From Candidatus Bipolaricaulota bacterium (GTDB lineage Bacteria > Bipolaricaulota > Bipolaricaulia > Bipolaricaulales > Bipolaricaulaceae), in NCBI GenBank assembly GCA_014360945.1, contig JACIWM010000017.1, positions 1 through 19,068 of the forward strand: 19,068 bases of DNA. Reading direction: 5' to 3'. Shown piece by piece: positions 6,550-14,482 of the stretch; position 1 is the first letter of the stretch, and each line of letters opens with the position of its first letter. The notes under the pieces were generated by a model, which saw only the letters and a program-made list of their open reading frames with translations, was not told the origin of the DNA and made no database searches. A program made the translations under genes and the position numbers.

Positions 6550-8697
6550 CTAGTACACCACGGGCCCGCCGGGACCGGTCACGCCAAAGAACGGGTGCGG
6601 TGTGTTCTCCCACCAGCCTTCCCAGGTGTTGGAGGGATAAAAACCACCCGCTTGTACGCTGTAAGGTCCGTAAACTTCTGTCACTCCGTTCTGCATCACG
6701 GTTATTGAAGCAGTGGCAGTTGCGGAAGCGTTGCTAGCGTCGATTGCAAGCAGGTACACATCCCAGTCCCAGTGAGGAACGACGAGGGTATACGTTTCGC
6801 TTCCACCAGTTTGGGCATCTCCGGAGAATGTGCCCCACAGGGCTCCGGTCTTCGGCGTGCTCCACACATACGTGCCATTGACCGGGTCATATTCCCACAC
6901 GGCGAGGTCAAGATCCACGGGTTCGTCCCAGGTCAAGGTGACCTGAAGGGTGGTGTTGACTTCGAGGACCACCGGATCGTTCATGCCTGGGCCGAGGGTG
7001 ACCGTTTCTCTGGCCGTGACTCGGTTGGCCACCCGCATCCAGCTCCACCAGTACAGCGTGGTATCCTCGCCACCGATGATCACCTCGTAGATTCCGGGCT
7101 CGATCTCAAGGAAGAAGCCGTAACCCCAATCGGAGAAGAATCCGTGATAGTAGCCCTCGAAGTCGGTCTGGCCGAAATAGCGATCGATCCCGTTCTTGCG
7201 GAGGGTGATGTCCATGTAGGGGATGGGGAAACCGGAACTCTTCGTGACTGCGAATACAGCCACGGAAGCGCCCTCGCCGGGCAAGGTTGTGGTCTGCGCG
7301 GCGTGGGCGGCATCGATACGGCCATAACCGGTGCGCTGATCGAACCCGGGGGCCTCGATATCCGTGGCCGTCTGTTCAATGATGCGCTTCACCTGATACG
7401 GCGTGGCCGTGGGATTTCGCTCCAGTACCATGGCCGCCAAAGCCGAGACATGGGGTGCGGCCATGGACGTCCCACCCCAGTAGTCGTAGAGCAAGGGAAG
7501 ACCGGTGCCATCCTGCTCCATCCAGCGAGGGACACAGGAGAGGACTCGGTCACCCGGGGCGCTAACGGAGATGTGGCCGCCCACGGTGGAGAAATCTACC
7601 TTCTTGTCTTGAGCGTTGGTGGCACCCACGGCGATCACGCCCGGATATCCGGCGGGATAGCCGACTTCGTCCAGGTAAGAGTTGCCCATGGAGACTACGA
7701 ATACGGCGCCATTCATGAGGGCGTAGTCGATGGCAGCCTTGAGGGTTTGAGAGTAGCCTTTGCCACCCCAGGAGTTATTGAGCACCCGGGCGCCGTACTC
7801 CACAGCTTCGATGATCCCTACGGCTGCGTTGTAGTCGCCCACAAAGTAAGTCCTCCCGGCCAACACAGGGTCGGGCGAGAAAATGCGAATCGAGAGGATC
7901 TGGACAGCCGGGGCAAGGCCTACCACGCCCACTCCATCGTTCTTGGCGGCGATGATCCCGGCCACGTGAGTTCCATGGGAACCCTCAAACCAGCGTTGAT
8001 AAACCGAGCTATAAACGGGTTCCCAGCTGGAATCGTAACCAGAAATCCATGTCAGATTCCAGGCGTCGAACCATTCGCCAATGACTTGGCCTTCAAGATC
8101 CGGGTGGAGACCGTCCACACCGGTATCCACCACAGCCACGATGATCCCCTGGCCTGTCGCGTAATTCCAAGCTTCCTCAGCCCGCACGGCATCCAAGCCC
8201 CACTGGTATGGACGAAGATCAATATTGGGATCGTAGACCTTGGGGAGGATCGCGCCCATCACCTCAGGGTTTGTGGCGGGAAGGGGCTCGATGAGCTCGC
8301 GCAGGTAGTTGGGCTCAGCGTAGCGGATTCCTTTGAGTTCCCCGCGGCGCACGGCCCAGGCGATGCGGCCCAAGGCCTCGGGAACGCTCATTCCGCTCAG
8401 CTCCACCAAAGCCGCGTTGATTTGGGGCGTTTGATGTTTGATCCTCCCGTTGACCAAAGAGAGGACCTGGTAGAGGGAAGCTTCATCCCGGTAGCCCACG
8501 ATGATCTCGCCCTGGATGTAGTCGCCATCGATTCTTACGGGCAGCGTCTCCATGGCGGGAATGGCGGAGGGATCCACCGGGGTGAGGGGGATGGGGTTGT
8601 TGGCGATGTTTTTAGGGCCGGGCCCAAACAAAGTGCCGCAGCCGGCCAAAATTAACGCTAAGCCGATCAAGCCAAACACAAAAATCCGCTTGGTCAT
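6550..8697 (-). CDS. Subtilisin-family (S8) serine protease, lipoprotein
   Basis: This 715-residue protein is a secreted, lipid-anchored S8 protease. Residues 1-19 are a signal peptide with lipobox LAGC, Cys20. A propeptide-like region follows to about 160, including the inhibitor-style segments QGEIIVGYR and GIRYAEPNY. The catalytic triad is clear: D191 in VAVVDTGVDG, H241 in GSHGTHVAGI and S411 in GGTSMAAPHV, with oxyanion N339 in SMGNS. The last 240 residues are beta-rich, with a carboxypeptidase-regulatory-like segment (about 475-545) and a further beta-sandwich resembling pre-peptidase C-terminal domains. The start at 8697 is chosen because GGGAGGTGAG precedes it. It is the last gene of a three-gene operon, 14 nt after the FN3 lipoprotein gene. 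Its natural substrate is unknown. Confidence 0.95.
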   Translation of the reverse strand: MTKRIFVFGLIGLALILAGCGTLFGPGPKNIANNPIPLTPVDPSAIPAMETLPVRIDGDYIQGEIIVGYRDEASLYQVLSLVNGRIKHQTPQINAALVELSGMSVPEALGRIAWAVRRGELKGIRYAEPNYLRELIEPLPATNPEVMGAILPKVYDPNIDLRPYQWGLDAVRAEEAWNYATGQGIIVAVVDTGVDGLHPDLEGQVIGEWFDAWNLTWISGYDSSWEPVYSSVYQRWFEGSHGTHVAGIIAAKNDGVGVVGLAPAVQILSIRIFSPDPVLAGRTYFVGDYNAAVGIIEAVEYGARVLNNSWGGKGYSQTLKAAIDYALMNGAVFVVSMGNSYLDEVGYPAGYPGVIAVGATNAQDKKVDFSTVGGHISVSAPGDRVLSCVPRWMEQDGTGLPLLYDYWGGTSMAAPHVSALAAMVLERNPTATPYQVKRIIEQTATDIEAPGFDQRTGYGRIDAAHAAQTTTLPGEGASVAVFAVTKSSGFPIPYMDITLRKNGIDRYFGQTDFEGYYHGFFSDWGYGFFLEIEPGIYEVIIGGEDTTLYWWSWMRVANRVTARETVTLGPGMNDPVVLEVNTTLQVTLTWDEPVDLDLAVWEYDPVNGTYVWSTPKTGALWGTFSGDAQTGGSETYTLVVPHWDWDVYLLAIDASNASATATASITVMQNGVTEVYGPYSVQAGGFYPSNTWEGWWENTPHPFFGVTGPGGPVVY

Positions 8698-8711
8698 TTC
8701 ACTCACCTCCC

Positions 8712-10217
8712 TCACCTTTCACCGGTGGTGAACTGGGCCATCTCCGCGGGAAGCACCGTGGGGAAGTCCTTAGTCACGCCGTCGTTCACGGCCACGGAAG
8801 CCGCCGTCCACGTGGGATAGGCATCGAAGGCCACGGCGTAGTCCAGGTACCACTCGTACGTGCGATACGGCTGGAGTCGTTCCCAAGGGGTGCCGCTCGT
8901 CGGATACTCGGGGTAAACGTAAAGCTGGCTCCATGGGCACTCCGTCACATTCTGCAAGGTGGGGCTAATGAGGGCCCAGCCCCAGCCGTGGACGGCGTCC
9001 CAGAGCCAAAGCCGATAGACTTGAACTTCACCTACCAGCTGGGTGGGCTGCCAGCGGAAGGTGGGGGTCAAGGAAACGCCGGTGGACTCGTCGGCCGGCT
9101 CAAGGAGTTTTACATCCCAAGGCGGAAGAGGCGTGGTGGAAGCTTCGATGTACTCGGACTCCGCTTCGCCCTTGTACGCCGTGACCCGATACTTAGCTTC
9201 CACACCTACCTTGAGATCTGCGCTTCCGTCGCGGTAGGTGTACTCAGGCATGCCTACAGCCGCTACGGTGCCAATAAGTTTGAACTCATCTTCATCGGCA
9301 AGCTTGCGATAAACGCGATATCCGGTAAGTGTGGGGCTAGGGGTCCCGGGCGGATCTGATACGTCATCAGGAGATTTTGCCCAGCGCAATTCCACGTAGA
9401 TGTTGGCTCCGGCCGGAGCAGCCTCGGGCTCCAGGGCCATGAACGCCACCTGCTTGGAAAGGGTCACAGCCCTGGCCATGGGGGTGCCAGGAACGAGCGA
9501 AGGCGGGGCGACGGTGGCCGGTGTCTCCGCCGGCTGCACATAAACGTGGAAAATCACATGGGTACGGTTGTCGTTTTGGTCATACACGACAATCTCCAAC
9601 GTGGTCTCTCCAGACACACCGTATGCGGTGGGATCAAGGATGAAGGTGCCGGTGGAGTGAGTGGAAAAGAAAACTTCGCGGGGAGCGGTAAGCCAAGAGG
9701 CACCCGGCATTTTTCCGAACGCAGCGTAAATGAGCTGGATGTCGTTGGGGCCTTGGGCCTCGATGCTGATCTCGATCGGTTCGGTAATGGTCATTCCCTC
9801 CGTGACCCCGGTCACCGTGACTTCGGGAGGTTCCACGGGCCAGTTGGGGTTGAACACGGGTTTCTGCACAATGTTCAGACGGGTTGTGCTTCCCACCTTC
9901 ACGCCCTCCACACGGGAGGTGGCGTGCCCTTCTTTCCGCACCTCCACCACGTACAGCCCTTCGGGCACCACCAATCGGTAGTAACCATCGGAGTTAGTCA
10001 CGGCTGTTGGGGAGTAGTAATCGGAAATCACCGTGTACCTGGGAGCCTCGCCGTCCATGGGCCAGGCCCTCACCACTGCGCCCACCACGGGCTCGCCGGA
10101 AAGGTGGTTAGTCACGTACCCTTCGATGACCCCGGTTTCCGGCGCCCGCACGAAAAGACACCCCGAGAGGGCTAACGCCCCAAGGATCAGTCCGACCAAA
10201 AGGACGCGCTTGAGCAT
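8712..10217 (-). CDS. Lipoprotein with carboxypeptidase-regulatory-like and FN3-like domains
   Basis: The 501-residue protein has a signal peptide ending in the lipobox LSGC, Cys20. Residues about 30-115 form a carboxypeptidase-D-regulatory-like domain: GVIEGYVTNHLSGEPVVGA, then NSDGYYRLVVPEGLYVVEV. An Ig-like segment occupies about 130-230. A fibronectin-III-like domain (about 270-365) contains GYRVYRKLADEDEFKLIGT and AKYRVTAYKGEAES. A second such domain (about 370-500) contains TPTFRWQP and YEWYLDYAV. There is no enzyme motif, and the architecture suggests binding at the cell surface. It lies 11 nt after the exported beta protein gene and 14 nt before the protease gene. A role as a partner or scaffold for the protease is inferred only from the operon. 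Confidence 0.85.
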   Translation of the reverse strand: MLKRVLLVGLILGALALSGCLFVRAPETGVIEGYVTNHLSGEPVVGAVVRAWPMDGEAPRYTVISDYYSPTAVTNSDGYYRLVVPEGLYVVEVRKEGHATSRVEGVKVGSTTRLNIVQKPVFNPNWPVEPPEVTVTGVTEGMTITEPIEISIEAQGPNDIQLIYAAFGKMPGASWLTAPREVFFSTHSTGTFILDPTAYGVSGETTLEIVVYDQNDNRTHVIFHVYVQPAETPATVAPPSLVPGTPMARAVTLSKQVAFMALEPEAAPAGANIYVELRWAKSPDDVSDPPGTPSPTLTGYRVYRKLADEDEFKLIGTVAAVGMPEYTYRDGSADLKVGVEAKYRVTAYKGEAESEYIEASTTPLPPWDVKLLEPADESTGVSLTPTFRWQPTQLVGEVQVYRLWLWDAVHGWGWALISPTLQNVTECPWSQLYVYPEYPTSGTPWERLQPYRTYEWYLDYAVAFDAYPTWTAASVAVNDGVTKDFPTVLPAEMAQFTTGER

Positions 10218-10228
10218 GGCTCACCCCC

Positions 10229-11401
10229 TCAGAAGGTGAAGGTCCAGCCCACGGTGAGACCGGCCTGGGCACCCACCTGGGCGGAAAGCCCAAGATCCAC
10301 GGTGAGGTTGGCCATGATCGGGAAGCTCGCGTCCAAGAGGACCCGGCTCAGACCGAACAAGGTGCCACTGGGCTTGAAGAAGAGGTTGATCCCCAAGGTC
10401 CACTGTCCGCCGCAACAGCCGGCCCCGCAGAACCCAAGCTTCACGTACTCGAACTCGTTGTTTTGGAAAACGTCGCCGATGATCTCCTCCACCTTGGTCA
10501 CATTGAGGGCGGTGAGGAACTCCGCATAGATGCAGTCGCCAAGGTCACAGCGGATCTTCCAGCCGTAAAGTTCGAGACCCTGGATGGCCGCGCCGCTTGC
10601 CTTCACGTCGCCGTAGACGGTTAAGCAACCGGTAATCCCCTCCCACTTGGGCTTGATGTTCACGGTCTTCGCCTCGGTTTCGAAAGCCACCTCGACGTCG
10701 AAGGAGATCCCGCAGCAAAGCGGGATAGACTTAAGGGTGGCAGTGAGGCTATCGAATCCGAGTTCCTTGGTGAAAGAAAAGCCCAGATCGAAGGAAATCC
10801 CGCAACAGAAGGGGATGCCTTCAGCAGAAAGTTCCAAGTATGTGAACTCGAACCCGCCAGGGAAGGGATCGATGGGGAAAGTCTTGGTGTAGGTGCCGTC
10901 GCCGGAATAGACGATGGCGAAGTCCTGTTTGCGGGCGCCGAAGCCCACCACAAGGTTCAGGGTGAGGTCATCTATCTTGGTCTTTCCCTCCACGACCATC
11001 CCGCCCGAGGGCCCGCCTGTGAACACATAAGGCGGAACGTTCGGCCCGAGAAGAACGGAATAGAACGTGAGATCAAGGCCGGAGATGGTGACGTTGGTTT
11101 TGCCCAATGCATAGAGGAAGGCCGGTGCCAAGGGACCGAAAAGAATTGTCCATTCGCTATCCAGTGGGCCGAGGGCTCCTTGGGCGGTGAAGGTTTGCCA
11201 GACCCAGCCGTCGGTCCCGAAGAACTCCGCCTTACCCCCGAACGTCCAATCAAAGAGCTTGCCCTGCAAAGAGAACTCTGTTGAGGCCAAGCTTACCGGC
11301 GGGGGAAGGAGGGAAATCTTCGCCGACCAGTTTCCGGACAGGGCCTGCCCAAAAACCAACCCGCTGAAAAGGAAAAGTATTAAAAAGACTCTACGCGTCA
11401 T
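10229..11401 (-). CDS. Exported Cys-rich beta protein, possible outer-membrane barrel
   Basis: The family is not recognised. The 390-residue protein has a signal peptide (MTRRVFLILFLFSGLVFG, likely cut near residue 18-19). A body of alternating beta-type strands ends TVGWTFTF. A terminal Phe after alternating aromatic residues is the usual signal for assembly of outer-membrane barrels. The protein is marked by Cys pairs: FCCGISFD (residues 198-205) and LCCGISFD (228-235), exactly 30 residues apart, and later CGAGCCGG (325-332). Single Cys residues occur at 259, 285 and 290. The start has AGGAAGGAGG 4 nt upstream and overlaps the stop of an 18-codon leader ORF. It is the first gene of the operon. 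It could instead be a soluble secreted beta protein. Confidence 0.75.
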   Translation of the reverse strand: MTRRVFLILFLFSGLVFGQALSGNWSAKISLLPPPVSLASTEFSLQGKLFDWTFGGKAEFFGTDGWVWQTFTAQGALGPLDSEWTILFGPLAPAFLYALGKTNVTISGLDLTFYSVLLGPNVPPYVFTGGPSGGMVVEGKTKIDDLTLNLVVGFGARKQDFAIVYSGDGTYTKTFPIDPFPGGFEFTYLELSAEGIPFCCGISFDLGFSFTKELGFDSLTATLKSIPLCCGISFDVEVAFETEAKTVNIKPKWEGITGCLTVYGDVKASGAAIQGLELYGWKIRCDLGDCIYAEFLTALNVTKVEEIIGDVFQNNEFEYVKLGFCGAGCCGGQWTLGINLFFKPSGTLFGLSRVLLDASFPIMANLTVDLGLSAQVGAQAGLTVGWTFTF

Positions 11402-11454
11402 TCGACCTCCTTCCTCGACCTCGCATTTCCTTTAACTTGCGTTTTTCCGAACAT
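11398..11454 (-). CDS. Candidate 18-residue leader peptide overlapping the downstream start
   Basis: The frame reads MFGKTQVKGNARSRKEVE and ends in a TGA that overlaps the next gene's ATG (ATGA). It follows AAAAGGAGGTG, an extended match to the anti-Shine-Dalgarno, although only 2 nt separate GGAGG from the ATG. The second gene has its own AAGGAGG inside this ORF. The peptide is basic and lacks repeated identical codons, so classical amino-acid attenuation is unlikely. Translational coupling or a ribosome standby site are both possible. Confidence 0.4.
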   Translation of the reverse strand: MFGKTQVKGNARSRKEVE

Positions 11455-11481
11455 CACCTCCTTTTCACCGGGCTCTTCTGC

Positions 11482-11511
11482 ATTATATAACGCCTAGGAC
11501 ACGGATGTCTA
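11482..11511 (-). promoter_or_regulatory. Promoter of the exported-protein operon
   Basis: On the minus strand TAGACA (11506-11511), an 18-nt spacer and a perfect TATAAT (11482-11487) form a strong promoter, starting transcription near 11475. The -35 box lies within one of the two dyads at 11493-11533. Confidence 0.65.
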
Positions 11512-11533
11512 GGGTTTTGGACAAATGTCCAAA
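11493..11533. promoter_or_regulatory. Two operator-like dyads 21 bp apart
   Basis: CCTAGGACA...TGTCTAGG (11493-11513, one bulged base) and TTTGGACA-AA-TGTCCAAA (11516-11533, perfect) share GGACA/TGTC half-sites. Their centres, about 11503.5 and 11524.5, are 21 bp apart, two helical turns. The first covers the -35 of the minus-strand operon. The second ends 2 nt before a possible -35 of the plus-strand radical SAM gene. The regulator is unknown. Confidence 0.55.
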
Positions 11534-11571
11534 TTTGGTGGGGTCAGGGAGACGGGTTAGGATGGGAGGCG

Positions 11572-12582
11572 ATGCGAGAGGCCCGGCTCTGGGAAGGAAT
11601 TGGTGAAGGACGCGTGCGCTGTGGGCTTTGCGCGCACCGCTGTGTGATCGCGCCCGGCGGACGCGGAGTATGCGGTGTCCGTGAAAACCGGGACGGAAAA
11701 CTTTACTCCCTTGTCTACGGCCGCATCGTCTCCCAGGCCCTCGATCCCGTGGAGAAAAAACCGCTTTTCCACTTCCTTCCCGGAACAGGAACACTTTCCA
11801 TTGCCACGGTGGGCTGCAACTTCCGCTGCGATTTCTGTCAGAACTTCGAGATCTCTCAATTCCCCCGGGAGCATGGCGGGCGGATCGTGGGCGAACAGGT
11901 GGAGCCGGAGGAGATCGTGGAGGCGGCAAGAAGCACGGGAGCTCGCTCCATTTCCTACACCTACACCGAGCCCACCGTGTTCTTCGAGTTCTGCGAGGAC
12001 GTGGGAAGGCTCGCGGCTCAGGAAGGGCTCAAAAATATCTTTGTCACCAATGGTTTCATGACCGCGGAAGCTCTGGCGGAAGCCAAGGGCTGGCTCCACG
12101 CGGCCAACGTTGATCTCAAAAGTTTCTCCGAAGATTTCTATCACCGCCATTGTGGGGCCTCGCTGCAGCCCGTTTTGGACACGATCACCCGCATGTGGGA
12201 GGCCGGGATTTGGGTGGAAGTCACCACACTCGTCATCCCCGGACGGAACGACTCGGAAGAAGAGTTAAGATGGATTGCGGAGTTCCTTGCCGGAATTTCC
12301 CCGGACATTCCCTGGCACATCTCCCGGTTTGTGCCGGCCTATAAGGTTTGGGATCTTCCTCCCACCCCGCTTTCCACGTTACGTCGCGCCAGGGAAATCG
12401 GGCTTTCCGCAGGGCTCCATTTTGTGTATTTGGGAAACGTTCCTGGTGAAGGGGAGGATACGCTTTGTCCTTCCTGCGGCCGAACCCTTGTTCGGCGTTA
12501 CGGATTCTACGTTCTGGAAAACGCCATCCTCGATGGCCACTGTCCCCGCTGCGGGGCGGCCATCCCGGGCGTTTGGCGCTGA
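11572..12582 (+). CDS. amrS: AmmeMemoRadiSam-type radical SAM enzyme
   Basis: The 336-residue protein matches the AmrS family, related to pyruvate formate-lyase activase. The [4Fe-4S] cluster motif CNFRCDFC (Cys82, Cys86, Cys89) is followed by QNFEIS and, further on, SYTYTEPTVFFEF. Before it, Cys17, Cys20, Cys24 and Cys34 (CGLCAHRC and GVCGVR) form the family's extra Cys-rich segment. Two C-terminal knuckles, LCPSCG and HCPRCG, could bind zinc or iron. The reaction is not established. In other genomes the family is associated with MEMO and AMMECR1 proteins, neither of which is in this window. A -10-like TAGGAT ends 8 nt before the ATG, with GGGAGG in between. It is divergent from the exported-protein operon. 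Confidence 0.9.
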   Translation: MREARLWEGIGEGRVRCGLCAHRCVIAPGGRGVCGVRENRDGKLYSLVYGRIVSQALDPVEKKPLFHFLPGTGTLSIATVGCNFRCDFCQNFEISQFPREHGGRIVGEQVEPEEIVEAARSTGARSISYTYTEPTVFFEFCEDVGRLAAQEGLKNIFVTNGFMTAEALAEAKGWLHAANVDLKSFSEDFYHRHCGASLQPVLDTITRMWEAGIWVEVTTLVIPGRNDSEEELRWIAEFLAGISPDIPWHISRFVPAYKVWDLPPTPLSTLRRAREIGLSAGLHFVYLGNVPGEGEDTLCPSCGRTLVRRYGFYVLENAILDGHCPRCGAAIPGVWR

Positions 12583-12603
12583 ATAAGTCCGCATGGTCCG
12601 CGT

Positions 12604-12632
12604 TTGAGCCGGCCCATCCTGGGGGCTAAAAT
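12604..12632 (+). promoter_or_regulatory. ftsH promoter, apparently leaderless
   Basis: TTGAGC (12604-12609), a 17-nt spacer and TAAAAT (12627-12632) are followed by only 8 nt before the ftsH ATG. Transcription should begin 0-2 nt before the start codon. No Shine-Dalgarno lies between. Confidence 0.6.
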
Positions 12633-12640
12633 GCATCGCG

Positions 12641-14482
12641 ATGGAAAAGAGACCGATGGGAACGCCGTGGAATCTCCGGCTCATCACCTTCCTTTTGGTG
12701 CTGGGCCTGGTCGTGTTTTTGCTTTTCCAACTCTTTCAAGGAAGCCCGATCAGCCGCACCAATTCCTTCAGCTATTCCCACTTCCTTGATCAGGTGCGGG
12801 CCGGAAATGTTGCGGAGGTTCTCATTCAGGGAGCGAAGATCGAAGGGGTGCTCAAAACCGGCGAACGCTTCTCCACCCAGGGCCCGCCGGAGAGCTCCAC
12901 ATCTTACAACGAGCTGATAAAGCTTTTGGAAGATAACAGCGTTTCCATTCAGTTCCAGTCTTCTTCAGGAGCCGGCTGGTTCCTCACCCTTCTTGGTTAC
13001 ATCCTCCCGGTGATACTCGTCATCGCCTTCTGGAGCTGGATGATGCGGCGGGTCCAGGGCACGAACGCCTTTACATTCACTCAATCCCGGGCAAAGCTCG
13101 TCACCAAGGAGTACACCAAGGTCACGTTCAAGGATGTGGCCGGGATCGACGAGGTTTTGGAAGAGGTTCAGGAGATCGTGGAATACCTTAAAAACCCCGG
13201 GAAATTCGCGCGCCTTGGGGCGAAGGTTCCCAAGGGGATCCTCCTTGTGGGCCCGCCGGGGACGGGGAAGACCCTGCTGGCCCGGGCCATCGCTGGGGAG
13301 GCCGGGGTCCCGTTTTTCTCCATCTCCGGTTCGGATTTCGTGGAGATGTTTGTGGGGGTTGGTGCGGCGCGGGTGCGGGACATGTTCCAGAAGGCCAAGG
13401 CCAATGCTCCCTGCATCGTTTTCATCGATGAGCTTGACGCAGTGGGACGCAAGCGCGGAGCAGGGATCGGCGGAGGGCATGATGAGCGCGAGCAGACCCT
13501 AAACCAGCTTTTGGCGGAGATGGACGGATTTGAGGGCGACACAGGTGTGATCGTCCTCGCCGCCACGAACCGGCCGGACGTGCTTGATCCTGCCCTTCTT
13601 CGGCCGGGCCGATTCGACCGGAAGATCGTGGTCCCGCCCCCGGATCTTCGGGGCCGGGAGGCCATCCTTCGGATACATACCCGCAACAAGAAGCTCGCGC
13701 CGGATGTGGATTTGAGCGTTCTCGCGCGCCGTACCCCTGGCTTCGTTGGTGCGGATTTGGAGAATCTGTGCAACGAAGCGGCGCTTTTGGCGGCCCGCAA
13801 AAACAAGCCCGCCATCGAAATGTCTGATTTTGAGGAGGCACTGGAGCGAGTCATCACCGGCCTTGCACGCAAGGGCATGTATATAAAGGATGAAGAACGC
13901 CGCAGGATCGCCTACCACGAAGCCGGGCACGCTTTGGTGAGTAAGCTCCTTCCCAACACCGATCCCCTTCTCAAGGTGACCATTGTCCCGCGGGGAATGG
14001 GAGCCCTTGGGTACGCCCTTCAGCTCCCCGCTGAGGACCGCTATGTTCTCACGAAGTCCGAGCTCATGGAGCGTCTCACCGTGCTTTTGGGCGGCCGAGC
14101 CGCGGAGGAAGTGGTGTTCGGCGACCAAACTACCGGCGCGGCCGAGGACCTCAAACACGCCACAGAATTGGCAAAACGCATGGTCGTGGAGTACGGGATG
14201 AGCGAAGAGCTCGGTCCGTTGAGTCTCGGTAAGGAACGGACCAACATATTCTTAGGGGAAGAGATCGTGAAAAGCGATGAACATTCGGAAGAGCTCACGG
14301 CCGCCATCGATCGGGAAATCCGGCGCCTGGTTTTAGATGCCTATGCGCGGGCCAAGGATTTGATCAGCCGCTATCGGGCGGCCCTGGATCGTCTGGCTGA
14401 GGAACTTCTGCGCCGGGAGACCTTGGACAAAGAGGACGTGGACCGCATCCTGGCAGGGTTCATCCCCCAGCCGGTGGGATGA
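12641..14482 (+). CDS. ftsH: ATP-dependent zinc metalloprotease FtsH
   Basis: FtsH is the membrane-anchored AAA+ protease that degrades misassembled membrane proteins and some regulators. The 613-residue protein has two membrane spans (about 14-33 and 115-134) around a small extracytoplasmic domain. The AAA module has Walker A GPPGTGKT (204-211), the pore loop MFVGVG (236-241), Walker B IVFIDELDA (259-267) and the second region of homology ATNRPDVLDPALLRPGRFDR. The zinc site HEAGH is at 426-430. Length and order are normal. The ATG at 12641 is preferred because a promoter -10 ends 8 nt before it. An in-frame ATG at 12656 is possible. Its stop overlaps the dxr start (ATGA), so the two are translationally coupled. 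Confidence 0.97.
   Translation: MEKRPMGTPWNLRLITFLLVLGLVVFLLFQLFQGSPISRTNSFSYSHFLDQVRAGNVAEVLIQGAKIEGVLKTGERFSTQGPPESSTSYNELIKLLEDNSVSIQFQSSSGAGWFLTLLGYILPVILVIAFWSWMMRRVQGTNAFTFTQSRAKLVTKEYTKVTFKDVAGIDEVLEEVQEIVEYLKNPGKFARLGAKVPKGILLVGPPGTGKTLLARAIAGEAGVPFFSISGSDFVEMFVGVGAARVRDMFQKAKANAPCIVFIDELDAVGRKRGAGIGGGHDEREQTLNQLLAEMDGFEGDTGVIVLAATNRPDVLDPALLRPGRFDRKIVVPPPDLRGREAILRIHTRNKKLAPDVDLSVLARRTPGFVGADLENLCNEAALLAARKNKPAIEMSDFEEALERVITGLARKGMYIKDEERRRIAYHEAGHALVSKLLPNTDPLLKVTIVPRGMGALGYALQLPAEDRYVLTKSELMERLTVLLGGRAAEEVVFGDQTTGAAEDLKHATELAKRMVVEYGMSEELGPLSLGKERTNIFLGEEIVKSDEHSEELTAAIDREIRRLVLDAYARAKDLISRYRAALDRLAEELLRRETLDKEDVDRILAGFIPQPVG

Noticed and set aside
6772..8655. A 627-codon plus-strand open frame
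   Set aside because: It lies antisense to the subtilase gene, which has full catalytic motifs and a signal peptide. The antisense frame has no recognisable protein and is a by-product of codon bias.
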